In this document: piece after piece, positions 36,716 through 45,205 of the stretch
How the letters are laid out: each line of letters starts with the position of its first letter
Position numbering within the stretch: the stretch's first letter is position 1
Assembly: GCA_902788035.1 (NCBI GenBank)
Contig: CADAIL010000001.1
Span: forward strand, 62,001-126,000
Origin: an uncultured Lachnospiraceae bacterium
GTDB lineage: Bacteria; Bacillota; Clostridia; Lachnospirales; Lachnospiraceae
Direction: 5' to 3'
DNA length: 64,000 nucleotides
Made by a program: the position numbers and the translations under genes
Notes under the pieces: model-generated
What the model was told of the DNA's origin: nothing
The model's input: the letters and a program-made list of their open reading frames with translations, nothing else
Databases searched by the model: none

Positions 36716-36748
36716 AGTTCCTCCTTTAACCGGATCGTTCCGGATATA

Positions 36749-37987
36749 TTACCATAGTTCTGCTGCGCATGCAGCCGCAGTCGACCATGCGATCTGCAGA
36801 TTAAATCCGCCTGTGTATGCGTCAAGATCCAGCACCTCGCCGATGAAATAGAGGCCAGGGACCTTTTTGCTCTCCATGGTCTTAGGGTTGATCTCCCGCA
36901 CAGAGACGCCGCCTTTAGTGACCACAGCCTCCTCATAGCCCCTGAGAGCAGTTATTGTGATCGGAAGTTCCTTTGTTGCCTTAATGATAGCAGCTCTCTG
37001 CTCTTTTGTGATATCATGCACCTTTGTGTCCGGGTCAACGCCGGAAAGCATCAGAATGACCGGGGTCATTTTTGCGGGGTAGAGCTCACTTACAACATTC
37101 TTCACGGCCTTGTTCACATTTGCTTCGAAAAGCCTGAGGATGCGCGCGTCAAGCTGCTCTTCGCTTACTGCCGGTTTCGTGTCGATCCAGGATGTGAGGC
37201 GTTCTCTTCCGATTACATCCGCAAGGTCAGCGCTTGCCTTGAGCACCAGAGGACCCGTGATGCCGAAATGAGTGAACATCATCTCTCCGAAACCTGAGTA
37301 AACTTCTTTTTTTCCCTTTTTTATATGCAGCGCGGCATTTTTCAGAGAAAGTCCCTGTAATTCCCTGCAGTACTCTTCCGCGCAGTTCATAGGGACGAGC
37401 GACGGGTATCGCTGTGTGACTTTGAGTCCGAGCTTTTCTGCAAATATGTATCCGTCCCCGGTGCTGCCGGTAGATCTGTAGGAGATTCCGCCTGTAGCCA
37501 CGATGACATGATCGGCGGCATAGGTGGATATCTTTCCGTCAGTGACAGCATTGACGCCGCGGACACCCCCATCCTCTGTGAGGATTTCGGTGACCTTTGT
37601 ATTCAGCAGGACTTTCACCCCGTTCTTTTTCAGCTCTTTTCGAAGCGTGTCAATGACGTCCGCCGATTTGTCCGACGCGGGGAAAGCTCTCTTGCCGCGC
37701 TCGACCTTCGTCCTCATACCCCAGGACTCGAATTTTTCAATTATATCCTGCGGGGAACATACATCTAATGCGCTGTAGAGAAATCTGGGGTTAGATTTGA
37801 CGCTTTCAAGGAACTCATCCCGCGAGCAGTCATTTGTAAAATTGCACCGGCCTTTACCGGTAATATAGAGCTTTTTCCCTATCCGCTCGTTCTGTTCGAG
37901 GATGACCACGCGGTGACCCTTCTCGCCGAGCAGGATACCGCACATCATGCCGGCTGCGCCGGCCCCTATTATAATACAGTTACTCAA
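36749..37987 (-). CDS. FAD-dependent oxidoreductase of the HI0933/YhiN family
   Basis: 412 residues. The N-terminal dinucleotide-binding motif NCIIIGAGAAGMMCGI is followed by YITGKGRCNFTN, characteristic of the HI0933-like flavoproteins. The C-terminal GLYFIGEVLDLDAYTGGFNL is a second FAD contact and the family hallmark. A TTG at 37987 is 8 bp after GAGGTG and gives the usual N-terminus; the open frame above it runs through hairpins and is not coding. Substrate unknown. Its stop is 33 bp before cmk. Confidence 0.87.
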   Translation of the reverse strand: MSNCIIIGAGAAGMMCGILLGEKGHRVVILEQNERIGKKLYITGKGRCNFTNDCSRDEFLESVKSNPRFLYSALDVCSPQDIIEKFESWGMRTKVERGKRAFPASDKSADVIDTLRKELKKNGVKVLLNTKVTEILTEDGGVRGVNAVTDGKISTYAADHVIVATGGISYRSTGSTGDGYIFAEKLGLKVTQRYPSLVPMNCAEEYCRELQGLSLKNAALHIKKGKKEVYSGFGEMMFTHFGITGPLVLKASADLADVIGRERLTSWIDTKPAVSEEQLDARILRLFEANVNKAVKNVVSELYPAKMTPVILMLSGVDPDTKVHDITKEQRAAIIKATKELPITITALRGYEEAVVTKGGVSVREINPKTMESKKVPGLYFIGEVLDLDAYTGGFNLQIAWSTAAACAAELW

Positions 37988-38012
37988 ATTGTTTTCACCT
38001 CTTAGTAATATC

Positions 38013-38101
38013 TTATCGGAAGTTGCGTTAGCAACTCCCGATAAAAGGGCGATGCAATCGCCCGCATAATGATTATCGGGTTCGCGAAGCGGTTCCGATA
38101 A
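38013..38101. repeat. Three consecutive small hairpins upstream of the flavoprotein gene
   Basis: Hairpin 1 (38013-38044) and hairpin 3 (38073-38101) share the arms TTATCGG and CCGATAA but have different inner stems (AGTTGC/GCAACT and CGC/GCG). Between them lies GGGCGAT/ATCGCCC (38047-38063). They stand between palindromic element B and the TTG start. Confidence 0.65.
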
Positions 38102-38156
38102 TATGTTTATAAGGATAACAGTTTGGGCGGTAAAATGCAACGAGCGAATAAATAAC

Positions 38157-38255
38157 GGGGCTGTCGCATTAAGGCGCGCCGCCACTATATATGGCAGACG
38201 TTATTTGCAAATGTCTGCCATATATAGTGGTGACACCGTCTAATGCGACAGCCCC
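38157..38255. repeat. 99-bp palindromic element, copy B (MITE/REP-like)
   Basis: Near-identical reverse complement of 6697-6795. Ends GGGGCTGTCGCATTA and TAATGCGACAGCCCC are perfectly complementary, inner arms CACTATATATGGCAGAC and GTCTGCCATATATAGTG likewise. It lies 18 bp after the stop of the carboxyltransferase gene and could end the decarboxylase transcript. Confidence 0.85.
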
Positions 38256-38273
38256 TTAAAATGTTTCTTTGAA

Positions 38274-39683
38274 TTATACCGGATACGCTTTGTTCTCTGT
38301 ATCAGCGCTCTTGGCATCAACGCCGCTCTGCTGAGCGTCGCGATACTTGAAGTAGTCAAGCGCTACAGACGGGAACAGCGCATATGTGAGAACGTCCTCG
38401 TCCTGCTGCTTGTAAGAAGCGATATCCTTCTCGTACTCTTCGAGCTTCGGGGCAAGGAGATCTGCCGGACGGCAGGTGATCGGTGTCTCATCGCCGATGA
38501 CCTGTTTCTGGATCTCCGGATCGAACGGCTTTGTGGACTTGCCGTAGCGGCCAAGGAACATATCCTTGGTCTCCTGCGGAACGACCATGTATCTCTTGCC
38601 TGTCAGAACGTTCATAACAGCCTGTGTACCGACGATCTGAGAAGACGGTGTTACGAGTGGCGGATCGCCCATGTCCTTGCGAACGCGCGGGACTTCTTCA
38701 AGCACGTCGTAGAACTTGTCCTCAGCGTGCTGGGAGGCCAGCTGACTTGTCAGGTTGGACAGCATGCCGCCCGGGACCTGATACTGAAGTGTCTTGATAT
38801 TGACACCCATATTCTTCGGGTTCATGAGACCGTTCTCAAGATATTTCTCACGGATCGGTCTGAAATAATCCGCGATTTCAGCGAGCTTGTTGAGGTCAAG
38901 ACCTGTATCGTACTCTGTACCGCGGAAAGCTTCGACCATGACCTCTGTTGCCGGCTGGGATGTTCCCAGAGCGAACGGGCTGATTGCGCAGTCAAGAATA
39001 TCAGCGCCTGCCTCGACGGCTTTCATGTATGTCATAGATGCACATCCTGATGTGTAATGCGTATGCATCTCGATCGGCAGAGAAGAACCTGCCTTCAAAG
39101 CGGTGACAAGCTCTGTAGCTGCCTTCGGGACAAGAAGACCGGCCATATCCTTGATGCAGATAGAGTCAGCGCCCATATCCTCGATCTCTTTGGCCATTGT
39201 TTTCCAATAATCAAGCGTATAAGCATCGCCCAAAGTATAGGAAAGAGCGATCTGAGCTTCAGCGCCCTCCTTCTTGGCTGCCTTTACGCACGTCTCAAGG
39301 TTTCTGAGGTCATTCAGACAGTCGAAGATTCGGATGACATCGATGCCGTTCGCAACAGACTTCTGTACGAAATATGTTACGACATCATCGGGATACGGCT
39401 TGTAGCCTAAGATGTTCTGACCGCGGAAAAGCATCTGGAGCTTTGTCTTCTTGAAGCCTGCGCGGAACTTGCGCAGTCTTACCCACGGATCTTCATGCAG
39501 GAAACGGAGAGCCGCATCGAATGTAGCACCGCCCCAGCACTCAACAGCGCGATAACCGATTTCGTCCAGCATTGGAACTGCCGGAAGCATCTCGTCGGTC
39601 GTCATTCTGGTTGCAATGAGACTCTGGTGAGCATCACGCAGAATTGTCTCAGTAATCTGTACTTTCTTATTTCCTACTGGCAT
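38274..39683 (-). CDS. 5S-type carboxyltransferase subunit (oxaloacetate decarboxylase alpha / pyruvate carboxylase B-like)
   Basis: About 469 residues. A TIM-barrel carboxyltransferase that moves CO2 between biotin and pyruvate or oxaloacetate. ITETILRDAHQSLIATRM holds the metal and substrate site, DSICIKDMAGLL the active-site lysine region, and IEMHTHYTSGCA the metal-binding HxH. There is no fused biotin domain; the carrier is a separate gene of this operon. GGAGG is 5 bp before the ATG at 39683. Last gene of the operon, behind two strong hairpins. Confidence 0.9.
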   Translation of the reverse strand: MPVGNKKVQITETILRDAHQSLIATRMTTDEMLPAVPMLDEIGYRAVECWGGATFDAALRFLHEDPWVRLRKFRAGFKKTKLQMLFRGQNILGYKPYPDDVVTYFVQKSVANGIDVIRIFDCLNDLRNLETCVKAAKKEGAEAQIALSYTLGDAYTLDYWKTMAKEIEDMGADSICIKDMAGLLVPKAATELVTALKAGSSLPIEMHTHYTSGCASMTYMKAVEAGADILDCAISPFALGTSQPATEVMVEAFRGTEYDTGLDLNKLAEIADYFRPIREKYLENGLMNPKNMGVNIKTLQYQVPGGMLSNLTSQLASQHAEDKFYDVLEEVPRVRKDMGDPPLVTPSSQIVGTQAVMNVLTGKRYMVVPQETKDMFLGRYGKSTKPFDPEIQKQVIGDETPITCRPADLLAPKLEEYEKDIASYKQQDEDVLTYALFPSVALDYFKYRDAQQSGVDAKSADTENKAYPV

Positions 39684-39712
39684 TTTATCCTCCAATAACT
39701 ATATGTCTGTAT

Positions 39713-39764
39713 CAGGAACGCCGAGGCGTTCCTGCCGCGCCGCGCGAGGTGCGGAGCACCTTCG
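39713..39764. repeat. Paired perfect hairpins inside the decarboxylase operon
   Basis: CAGGAACGCC/GGCGTTCCTG (39713-39734, 10-bp arms around GA) and GAGGTGC/GCACCTTC (39745-39764), in the 101-bp gap between the beta-subunit stop and the carboxyltransferase start. No T-run follows, so mRNA processing or stabilisation is more likely than termination. Confidence 0.55.
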
Positions 39765-39784
39765 TCATTGTGCGGCTGCGATTC

Positions 39785-40930
39785 TTAAATTCCAAAGATT
39801 GCCATGAAAGTACCGGCTGCTACCGCAGTACCGATAACACCTGCAACGTTCGGGCCCATAGCGTGCATCAGAAGGAAGTTTGTCGGATCTGTCTCGGCGC
39901 CGACCTTCTGGGAGACGCGGGCTGCCATCGGTACGGCGGAAACGCCCGCGGAACCGATCAGCGGATTGATCTTGCCCTTTGTAACGACGCAGAGCAGCTT
40001 TCCGAGCATGACGCCGCCGAACGTACCGAAGACGAAGGCGATGAGACCGAGAACGACGATCTTGATCGTGTCTACGTTGAGGAATGCTTCAGCGGATGTC
40101 GTCGCGCCGACGGATGTTCCGAGCAGGATAACGACGATGTACATAAGAGCGTTGGAAGCCGTCTCTGTCAGCTGGTAGACAACGCCGCTCTCGCGGAACA
40201 GGTTTCCGAGCATCAGCATACCGACGAGCGGAGCGGTGGTCGGAAGGATCATGCAGACGACGATCGTGATGACGATCGGGAAAAGGATCTTCTCAAGCTT
40301 GGAGACATTTCTGAGCTGTCCCATCTTGATCTTTCTCTCCTCTTCTGTCGTGAAAAGCTTCATGACAGGCGGCTGGATGATCGGGACGAGCGACATATAG
40401 GAATACGCCGCGACAGCGATCGGTCCGAGCAGAGCTGTCTGTCCGAGCTTGGATGCAAGAAAGATGGAAGTCGGGCCGTCAGCTCCGCCGATGATGGAGA
40501 TGGCAGCTGCGGACTTGCCATTGAATCCGAGCAGAATGGCCATGAAATAAGCCATATAGATACCGAACTGAGCTGCGGCGCCCATAAGGAAGGACACCGG
40601 GTTCGCGATCAGCGGACCGAAGTCGGTCATCGCGCCGACGCCCATGAAGATCAGGGACGGAAGGATAGACCACTCATCCAGCTGGTAGAAATAATACAGA
40701 AGGCCGCCGGTGCCATTCGACATATCGGACGGATGCGCGATAATATCCGGGTAGATATTAACAAGAAGCATACCGAACGCGATAGGTACGAGCAGAAGCG
40801 GCTCATATCCTTTTGCGATTGCCAGATACAGGAAGAACAGAGCAACCAGGATCATGATGTAGTTTCCCACAGTCAGATTGAAGAAGGCTGTCTGAGCTAC
40901 CAGATTTGACAGTGTTCCTAAAATATCCAT
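39785..40930 (-). CDS. Na+-translocating decarboxylase beta subunit (OadB/MmdB/GcdB family)
   Basis: 381 residues with about ten hydrophobic segments. The membrane subunit decarboxylates carboxybiotin and exports Na+. [17 protein letters not shown] holds the essential Asp of the ion site, [18 protein letters not shown] is another conserved loop, and the C-terminal [17 protein letters not shown] is the third. Full length compared with the family (375-430). GGAGG precedes the ATG. Confidence 0.95.
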   Translation of the reverse strand: MDILGTLSNLVAQTAFFNLTVGNYIMILVALFFLYLAIAKGYEPLLLVPIAFGMLLVNIYPDIIAHPSDMSNGTGGLLYYFYQLDEWSILPSLIFMGVGAMTDFGPLIANPVSFLMGAAAQFGIYMAYFMAILLGFNGKSAAAISIIGGADGPTSIFLASKLGQTALLGPIAVAAYSYMSLVPIIQPPVMKLFTTEEERKIKMGQLRNVSKLEKILFPIVITIVVCMILPTTAPLVGMLMLGNLFRESGVVYQLTETASNALMYIVVILLGTSVGATTSAEAFLNVDTIKIVVLGLIAFVFGTFGGVMLGKLLCVVTKGKINPLIGSAGVSAVPMAARVSQKVGAETDPTNFLLMHAMGPNVAGVIGTAVAAGTFMAIFGI

Positions 40931-40946
40931 TTAAACCCTCCAATTA

Positions 40947-41327
40947 TCAGTTCAGGGTAGCAAGAAGGTCGCCGCTCTCTACTGCGTCGCCGGCATTCTT
41001 GTTGATGCTTGCGACTGTGCCTGCTTCCGGCGCAACGACCGGAATTTCCATCTTCATAGATTCAAGAATGATGACTGTCTCGCCCGCGTCAACGGAATCA
41101 CCGACGTTCTTCACTACCTTGAAGACCTTGCCCGGGACCTGTGCCGTAACTTCGATGCCGCCTGCAGCACCCTGTGCCGGAGCCGGTGCTGCTGCCGGAG
41201 CGGGAGCCGCTGCCGGAGCCGGTGCTGCCACAGGTGCCGGAACTGCTGCGGGGGCTGCGCCGGCTGCTGTCTCTTCGACTGTGACGTTGTATGCTACGCC
41301 ATTAACTGTAATCACGTAATTTTTCAT
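40947..41327 (-). CDS. Biotin carboxyl carrier protein of the decarboxylase
   Basis: 126 residues. A short N-terminal assembly segment is followed by an Ala/Pro linker (about 20-52, near-perfect APAP repeats), then the biotinyl domain with ESMKMEIPV near 92; the Lys is the biotin site (ESMKM instead of the more frequent EAMKM). The C-terminus is complete. It carries CO2 between the carboxyltransferases and the membrane subunit. Confidence 0.93.
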   Translation of the reverse strand: MKNYVITVNGVAYNVTVEETAAGAAPAAVPAPVAAPAPAAAPAPAAAPAPAQGAAGGIEVTAQVPGKVFKVVKNVGDSVDAGETVIILESMKMEIPVVAPEAGTVASINKNAGDAVESGDLLATLN

Positions 41328-41357
41328 ATTATATCCCTCCTGGATTATTACCGGCGC

Positions 41358-42161
41358 TTAACGCCACTTGTTAGTCTTGACTCTCTTAATTGAACGTACA
41401 ACGAATCCTTCGACCGGCTTGTCTTCCGCCGCTGCGATCGCAGCCGCAATAACAGCGATAAGAGCAGGATCGCTCATCGGATCTTTGGCAGGAGCTGCAG
41501 CCTTTGCGGCCGGAGCTTTTGCCTGCGCCTTGGGCGCGGCAGCTGCCTTTTCCTTCTTTGCCGGCGGAGCGGCAGCGTTCACGAACTTGAAGCAGTAAAT
41601 GATAAGAGACAGAAGGATGAGGACTGCAAATACGGTTGCGATACCGATGATCGTATTTGCGCCTGCCACAGCAAGTCTCTGGCTCATTGCCTGATTCGAG
41701 TCATCTGAATAATCAGCGATTGTCGTCTTGACCGGTGTGGATGTTTCGTCATAGGTGATGGTCATAGCCATCTGAGCGCCGTCCTCGCCTGTCATGATGA
41801 TACGGCTCGTGTATTCATCATGGTTCCTCATTGTGAGATCGACAAAGGCCTGTGTGCACTGTCCGTGAGCATCCACGAAGGCCTTCCAACGTGCTCCGAA
41901 ATCATTGTCGAATGTCCTGCTTATCAAGATCTGTCCCTGCTCTTTATAGGCTGCATAGTTCTCATAGGAGACCTGAGAGAGGATTGCCGCGAATTGCTTT
42001 TCAGTGTAATCCTGAATGCTTGCAATGTTCTCTTCTCTGATAGCCTTGACGGCTTCCGCTTCGACCTGTGTGGCCGTCTTCTGCGGACCGCATGCGGTGA
42101 CGGATATCGCGAACACACAAATTGCGAGGAGGGCGATTGTCAGTTTTCTGAATTTCTTCAT
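41358..42161 (-). CDS. OadG-like gamma subunit with an N-terminal lipoprotein domain
   Basis: 267 residues. It begins with a lipoprotein signal (hydrophobic segment ending VTACGPQK; likely lipobox Cys24). About 130 residues resembling DUF3887-type extracytoplasmic domains follow. A membrane helix (ANTIIGIATVFAVLILLSLIIY, about 170-190) leads to a cytoplasmic Ala/Lys/Pro linker and a C-terminal ALIAVIAAAIAAAEDKP segment found in OadG-like proteins. The gamma subunit normally is about 80-120 residues and holds the complex together, so the outer domain is an addition. GGCGG precedes the ATG. Confidence 0.78.
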   Translation of the reverse strand: MKKFRKLTIALLAICVFAISVTACGPQKTATQVEAEAVKAIREENIASIQDYTEKQFAAILSQVSYENYAAYKEQGQILISRTFDNDFGARWKAFVDAHGQCTQAFVDLTMRNHDEYTSRIIMTGEDGAQMAMTITYDETSTPVKTTIADYSDDSNQAMSQRLAVAGANTIIGIATVFAVLILLSLIIYCFKFVNAAAPPAKKEKAAAAPKAQAKAPAAKAAAPAKDPMSDPALIAVIAAAIAAAEDKPVEGFVVRSIKRVKTNKWR

Positions 42162-42175
42162 CTGTTCCGCCTTTC

Positions 42176-43564
42176 TTAGATCGTGCCGTGTTTCTTATCC
42201 GGACGGCTTTCCCTCTTTGTGTAGAGCATTTCGAATGCGCCGATCAGATACTTTCTGGTATCGGCGGCATCAATAACTGTATCGACATAGCCGCGCGCTG
42301 CTGCGGAAGCAACATTTGACTGAAGAGCCTGATACTCGGCTGCTGCCTTTCTCTGGGCTGCCGCGTCGCCGTCCGCCGCAAGGACCTTACCCGCAAGCTT
42401 GGGATCCATAGCACCAATCTCGGCATTTGGCCATGCGTAAACATAATCGACCAGTGCTTTGGAGCCCATGACAACATATGCGCTGCCGTAAGCCTTGCCG
42501 GTGACCAGAGTGACCTTCGGAACAGTTGCGTTGGCGTATGCGTATGTAAGGCGGGCTGCTGCCTTCGGGAGCATGCGCTCTGCTCTCTCTTTTCTTGCCA
42601 GACCCTGTACATTGACCAGAGTGAGGACCGGAATGTTGAATGCGTCACAGAATTCGATGAACCTGGCAGCCTTACCTGCGTCCATCGGGCAGAGTGTATC
42701 TTTCGCGCCGCGGTTTGCGACAGCACCGACCGTAAGACCGTTCAGTCTGAGGAAACCGGTTACCATGTTGTGGCGGGCTGTTTTGCCTGTCTCGAAGAAA
42801 ATGCCGTTATCGGCGATCTGAGCGAGAACATCTGATGCTTCTTTAGTCAGAGTCTCAATACCTGCCACAGAGCGATTCGGGTCATCATTGCACGGGACGA
42901 TATCGCCCTCATCGGCATTGTTTACAGGAAGCAGGGAGATGAGCTGACGAACTTTAGCGTATACTTCCTCTTCTGTTCCGATGACAGCAACATTATTGCT
43001 CTCTGCCTGATACTCTGCTGACTGGTTAGATAGTGTATCGACACTTTCGCCGATGACTGCGTCCGGAACATTGACGAATAGTTTGGCTGAATCCGTCATG
43101 AACGCGAAATCGGAAAGGGCCGGGATAAAGGAGAGTCCGCCGCCACAGCTACCGAAAACTGCTGTGATCTGAGGAATCACACCGCTTGCAAGCACCATTG
43201 TGCGATAGATCTGACCGAGCGCAATCAGCGCGTCAGTAGATTCTTCAAGGCGGACACCGTTGGAATCAAGGATACCAATGACAGGAGCTCCGGTCCTTCT
43301 TGCCAGTGTGTAAAGGTTGACGATTTTCTTAGCATGCATTTCACCGATGGTACCGCCGAGTACAGAAACATCCTGGCTGTATACATACACAAGGCTGCCT
43401 TCGACAGTTCCGTAGCCGGTAATAACACCGTCGTTGGGAGCTGCTTTGGCAGAGAGGTTGAAGTCAGTGGCGCGTGCTGTGACCATGCCGCCGATTTCAA
43501 CGAAGCTGTTAGCGTCAAGCATAGAATTAATTCTCATGCTTGCTGCAGTCTGCGTATCACTCAT
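42176..43564 (-). CDS. 12S-type acyl-CoA carboxyltransferase (MmdA/PccB-like)
   Basis: 462 residues, about 50 shorter than typical family members at the N-terminus but with both crotonase-like halves. DGVITGYGTVEGSLVYVYSQD, VLGGTIGEMHAKKI, and the oxyanion loop GSCGGGLSF lie in the N-half; LTLVNVQGLA and GKAYGSAYVVMGSK lie in the C-half. The family moves CO2 between biotin and acyl-CoA (methylmalonyl-, propionyl- or glutaconyl-CoA). First gene of the operon, with a good promoter 44 bp upstream. Confidence 0.9.
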   Translation of the reverse strand: MSDTQTAASMRINSMLDANSFVEIGGMVTARATDFNLSAKAAPNDGVITGYGTVEGSLVYVYSQDVSVLGGTIGEMHAKKIVNLYTLARRTGAPVIGILDSNGVRLEESTDALIALGQIYRTMVLASGVIPQITAVFGSCGGGLSFIPALSDFAFMTDSAKLFVNVPDAVIGESVDTLSNQSAEYQAESNNVAVIGTEEEVYAKVRQLISLLPVNNADEGDIVPCNDDPNRSVAGIETLTKEASDVLAQIADNGIFFETGKTARHNMVTGFLRLNGLTVGAVANRGAKDTLCPMDAGKAARFIEFCDAFNIPVLTLVNVQGLARKERAERMLPKAAARLTYAYANATVPKVTLVTGKAYGSAYVVMGSKALVDYVYAWPNAEIGAMDPKLAGKVLAADGDAAAQRKAAAEYQALQSNVASAAARGYVDTVIDAADTRKYLIGAFEMLYTKRESRPDKKHGTI

Positions 43565-43607
43565 TGTTACTCCTCCATAGTTTGTGTAACTTTATATTTT
43601 CTGCTCA

Positions 43608-43636
43608 ATCATAACTCAAAGAATGACTTTTATCAA
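43608..43636 (-). promoter_or_regulatory. Sigma-A promoter of the decarboxylase operon
   Basis: Minus strand: -35 TTGATA (43631-43636), 17-bp spacer, -10 TATGAT (43608-43613). Confidence 0.75.
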
Positions 43637-43663
43637 CTGTTTAACTGACGAATCTGCACAAAA

Positions 43664-43700
43664 AAAGAGAGCTGCATTCAACAAAATGACCAGTCTCTTT
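43664..43700 (-). terminator. Terminator after scpB
   Basis: Minus strand: AAAGAG, CTG and CATT pair with AATG, CAG and CTCTTT around TTGTTG, followed by TTTTTTT. It isolates scpB from the decarboxylase promoter just downstream. Confidence 0.7.
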
Positions 43701-43801
43701 CTTTTTATGCTATATTTTGTGTCCTGTTTTATCTCAGTGGGGAAGACCCTTGCTTCTGCAAGCGGTGGGTAAATCAATATCCTGCTTGTCTCGGTGTCGG
43801 G

Positions 43802-44371
43802 TCATACATCTACTGTTACGCCTGCTTCACTCTCTGCTTCTGCTCTGAAATCTTCAAGTTTGACTGGGTTTATGTCCGGCAGATCGTCAGAAGAAGATAC
43901 ACCGAATCTTCGGAGGAACTCTTCTGTGGTCCCGAAAAGTATCGGTCTTCCCGGGAGTTTAGCTCTACCGAGTTCCCTGACCAGCCTGTATTCAATCAAT
44001 CTGTTTATCGCATGATCGGAATTGACTCCGCGGATTCGTTCCACTTCGGATTTGGTGACCGGCTGCTTATAGGCTATGACAGAAAGGGTCTCCAGCATGA
44101 CATCTGTGAGTCTGGGCTTTTTCGGCGCAAGCTCCAGAGCGATGAGAGCGTCATAAAAGTCAGGGTTTGTGCACATCTGATAGGAGTCCTCGAGCCTGAT
44201 GATACGAATGCCCCGGCCTTCCTCTTCGTACCGGGCCCTGAGTGATTCTGCCGCGCTCTTTACTTCTTCTTCGGAAACATCCAGGGCTTTAGCCATATCC
44301 TTTATTGATTCAGCCTGCCCGGTCGTGAACAGGATCGCTTCAACTGTCGATTTCAATCTGTCAAATTCCAT
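43802..44371 (-). CDS. scpB: Segregation and condensation protein B
   Basis: 189 residues. The kleisin-associated winged-helix protein of the Smc-ScpAB condensin. N-terminal KSTVEAILFTTGQAESIKDMA, then LSVIAYKQPVTKSEVERIRGV (shown in parts: LSVIAYKQPVT, EVERIRGV) and LPGRPILFGTTEEFLRRFG are family signatures. An acidic tail ends the protein. 14 bp after scpA. Confidence 0.95.
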   Translation of the reverse strand: MEFDRLKSTVEAILFTTGQAESIKDMAKALDVSEEEVKSAAESLRARYEEEGRGIRIIRLEDSYQMCTNPDFYDALIALELAPKKPRLTDVMLETLSVIAYKQPVTKSEVERIRGVNSDHAINRLIEYRLVRELGRAKLPGRPILFGTTEEFLRRFGVSSSDDLPDINPVKLEDFRAEAESEAGVTVDV

Positions 44372-44385
44372 TGTGTCTCCATTCT

Positions 44386-45192
44386 TTACTGGGCTCCGCC
44401 TTCGGCTTCGCCGAAATCATTTTCGAGATTCACTGCGGTTATGTCAGCGCCGGGGACGTACTCAATCGTAATGTCTCCGGCGGTCTCTTCCTGCGTCACT
44501 TCAACTATCCCGTATTTCATAAGCTCAAGCATTGCAAGAAATGTAACAATCACGTGGATCCTCGAGCGCTGTCCGGCGAGAAGATTTCTGAAAGACATGC
44601 GCTTCCTCTTTTTTGCGGTGTCAGCTACCCAGACAAGTTTATCCGCAAGACGTACCTCTTCTTTTTTGATTGTACCGAACTGGCTTCGGACCGGGTCGAT
44701 CTTTTCGGTCTGCCTGCGCAGAACTGAGTCGAATATCTCATGCAGTTTTGCAAGAGTAATGTCAGAGACTAGCTCATCGAGATCGACCTCAGGGCGGTAA
44801 CTCCGGACTTCCTTAGGTGTTGTATCGGGCTTATACAGGGATTTTGCCGCGTCATCCATACGGTCCCTAAGCGCGTACGACATATATTTGTACGTCTTAT
44901 ATTCAAGGAGCTGGGCGACTAGTTCTGCTCTTGGATCAATCTCCTCTCCCTCATCGTCTGTTTCAGGAGGAAGAAGCATCTTGCATTTGATTGAAATGAG
45001 TTCAGAAGCCATGACCATGAATTCGCTCATCGTTCCGAGGTCCTCAGTCTCCATCTGCCTGACGTAAGCAAGGTACTGTTCAGTGATCTCCACGATAGGT
45101 ATATCAAAGATATTAACTTTGTTCTTTTCAATCAGATGGAGAAGAAGATCAAGCGGCCCGTCAAATGCATTCAGGGAAACTTGTAATGCCAT
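44386..45192 (-). CDS. scpA: Segregation and condensation protein A
   Basis: 268 residues. The kleisin subunit bridging Smc heads. N-terminal FDGPLDLLLHLIEKNKVNI and the mid-region FVMASELISIKCKMLLP are the ScpA motifs; the C-terminal winged helix includes FLAMLELMKYGIVEVTQEE. Full length. GGAGG is 4 bp before the ATG. Confidence 0.96.
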   Translation of the reverse strand: MALQVSLNAFDGPLDLLLHLIEKNKVNIFDIPIVEITEQYLAYVRQMETEDLGTMSEFMVMASELISIKCKMLLPPETDDEGEEIDPRAELVAQLLEYKTYKYMSYALRDRMDDAAKSLYKPDTTPKEVRSYRPEVDLDELVSDITLAKLHEIFDSVLRRQTEKIDPVRSQFGTIKKEEVRLADKLVWVADTAKKRKRMSFRNLLAGQRSRIHVIVTFLAMLELMKYGIVEVTQEETAGDITIEYVPGADITAVNLENDFGEAEGGAQ

Positions 45193-45205
45193 GTGTCCTC
45201 CTTCA

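Noticed and set aside
37988..38185. N-terminal extension of the HI0933-family flavoprotein
   Set aside because: The extension runs through hairpins and element B, while the FAD motif must lie at the very N-terminus; the TTG at 37987 has a proper binding site.
39749..40909. 386-codon open frame on the plus strand opposite the decarboxylase beta subunit
   Set aside because: It is a low-complexity Asp/Arg/His-rich reading of a GC-biased gene; the minus strand encodes a complete OadB.
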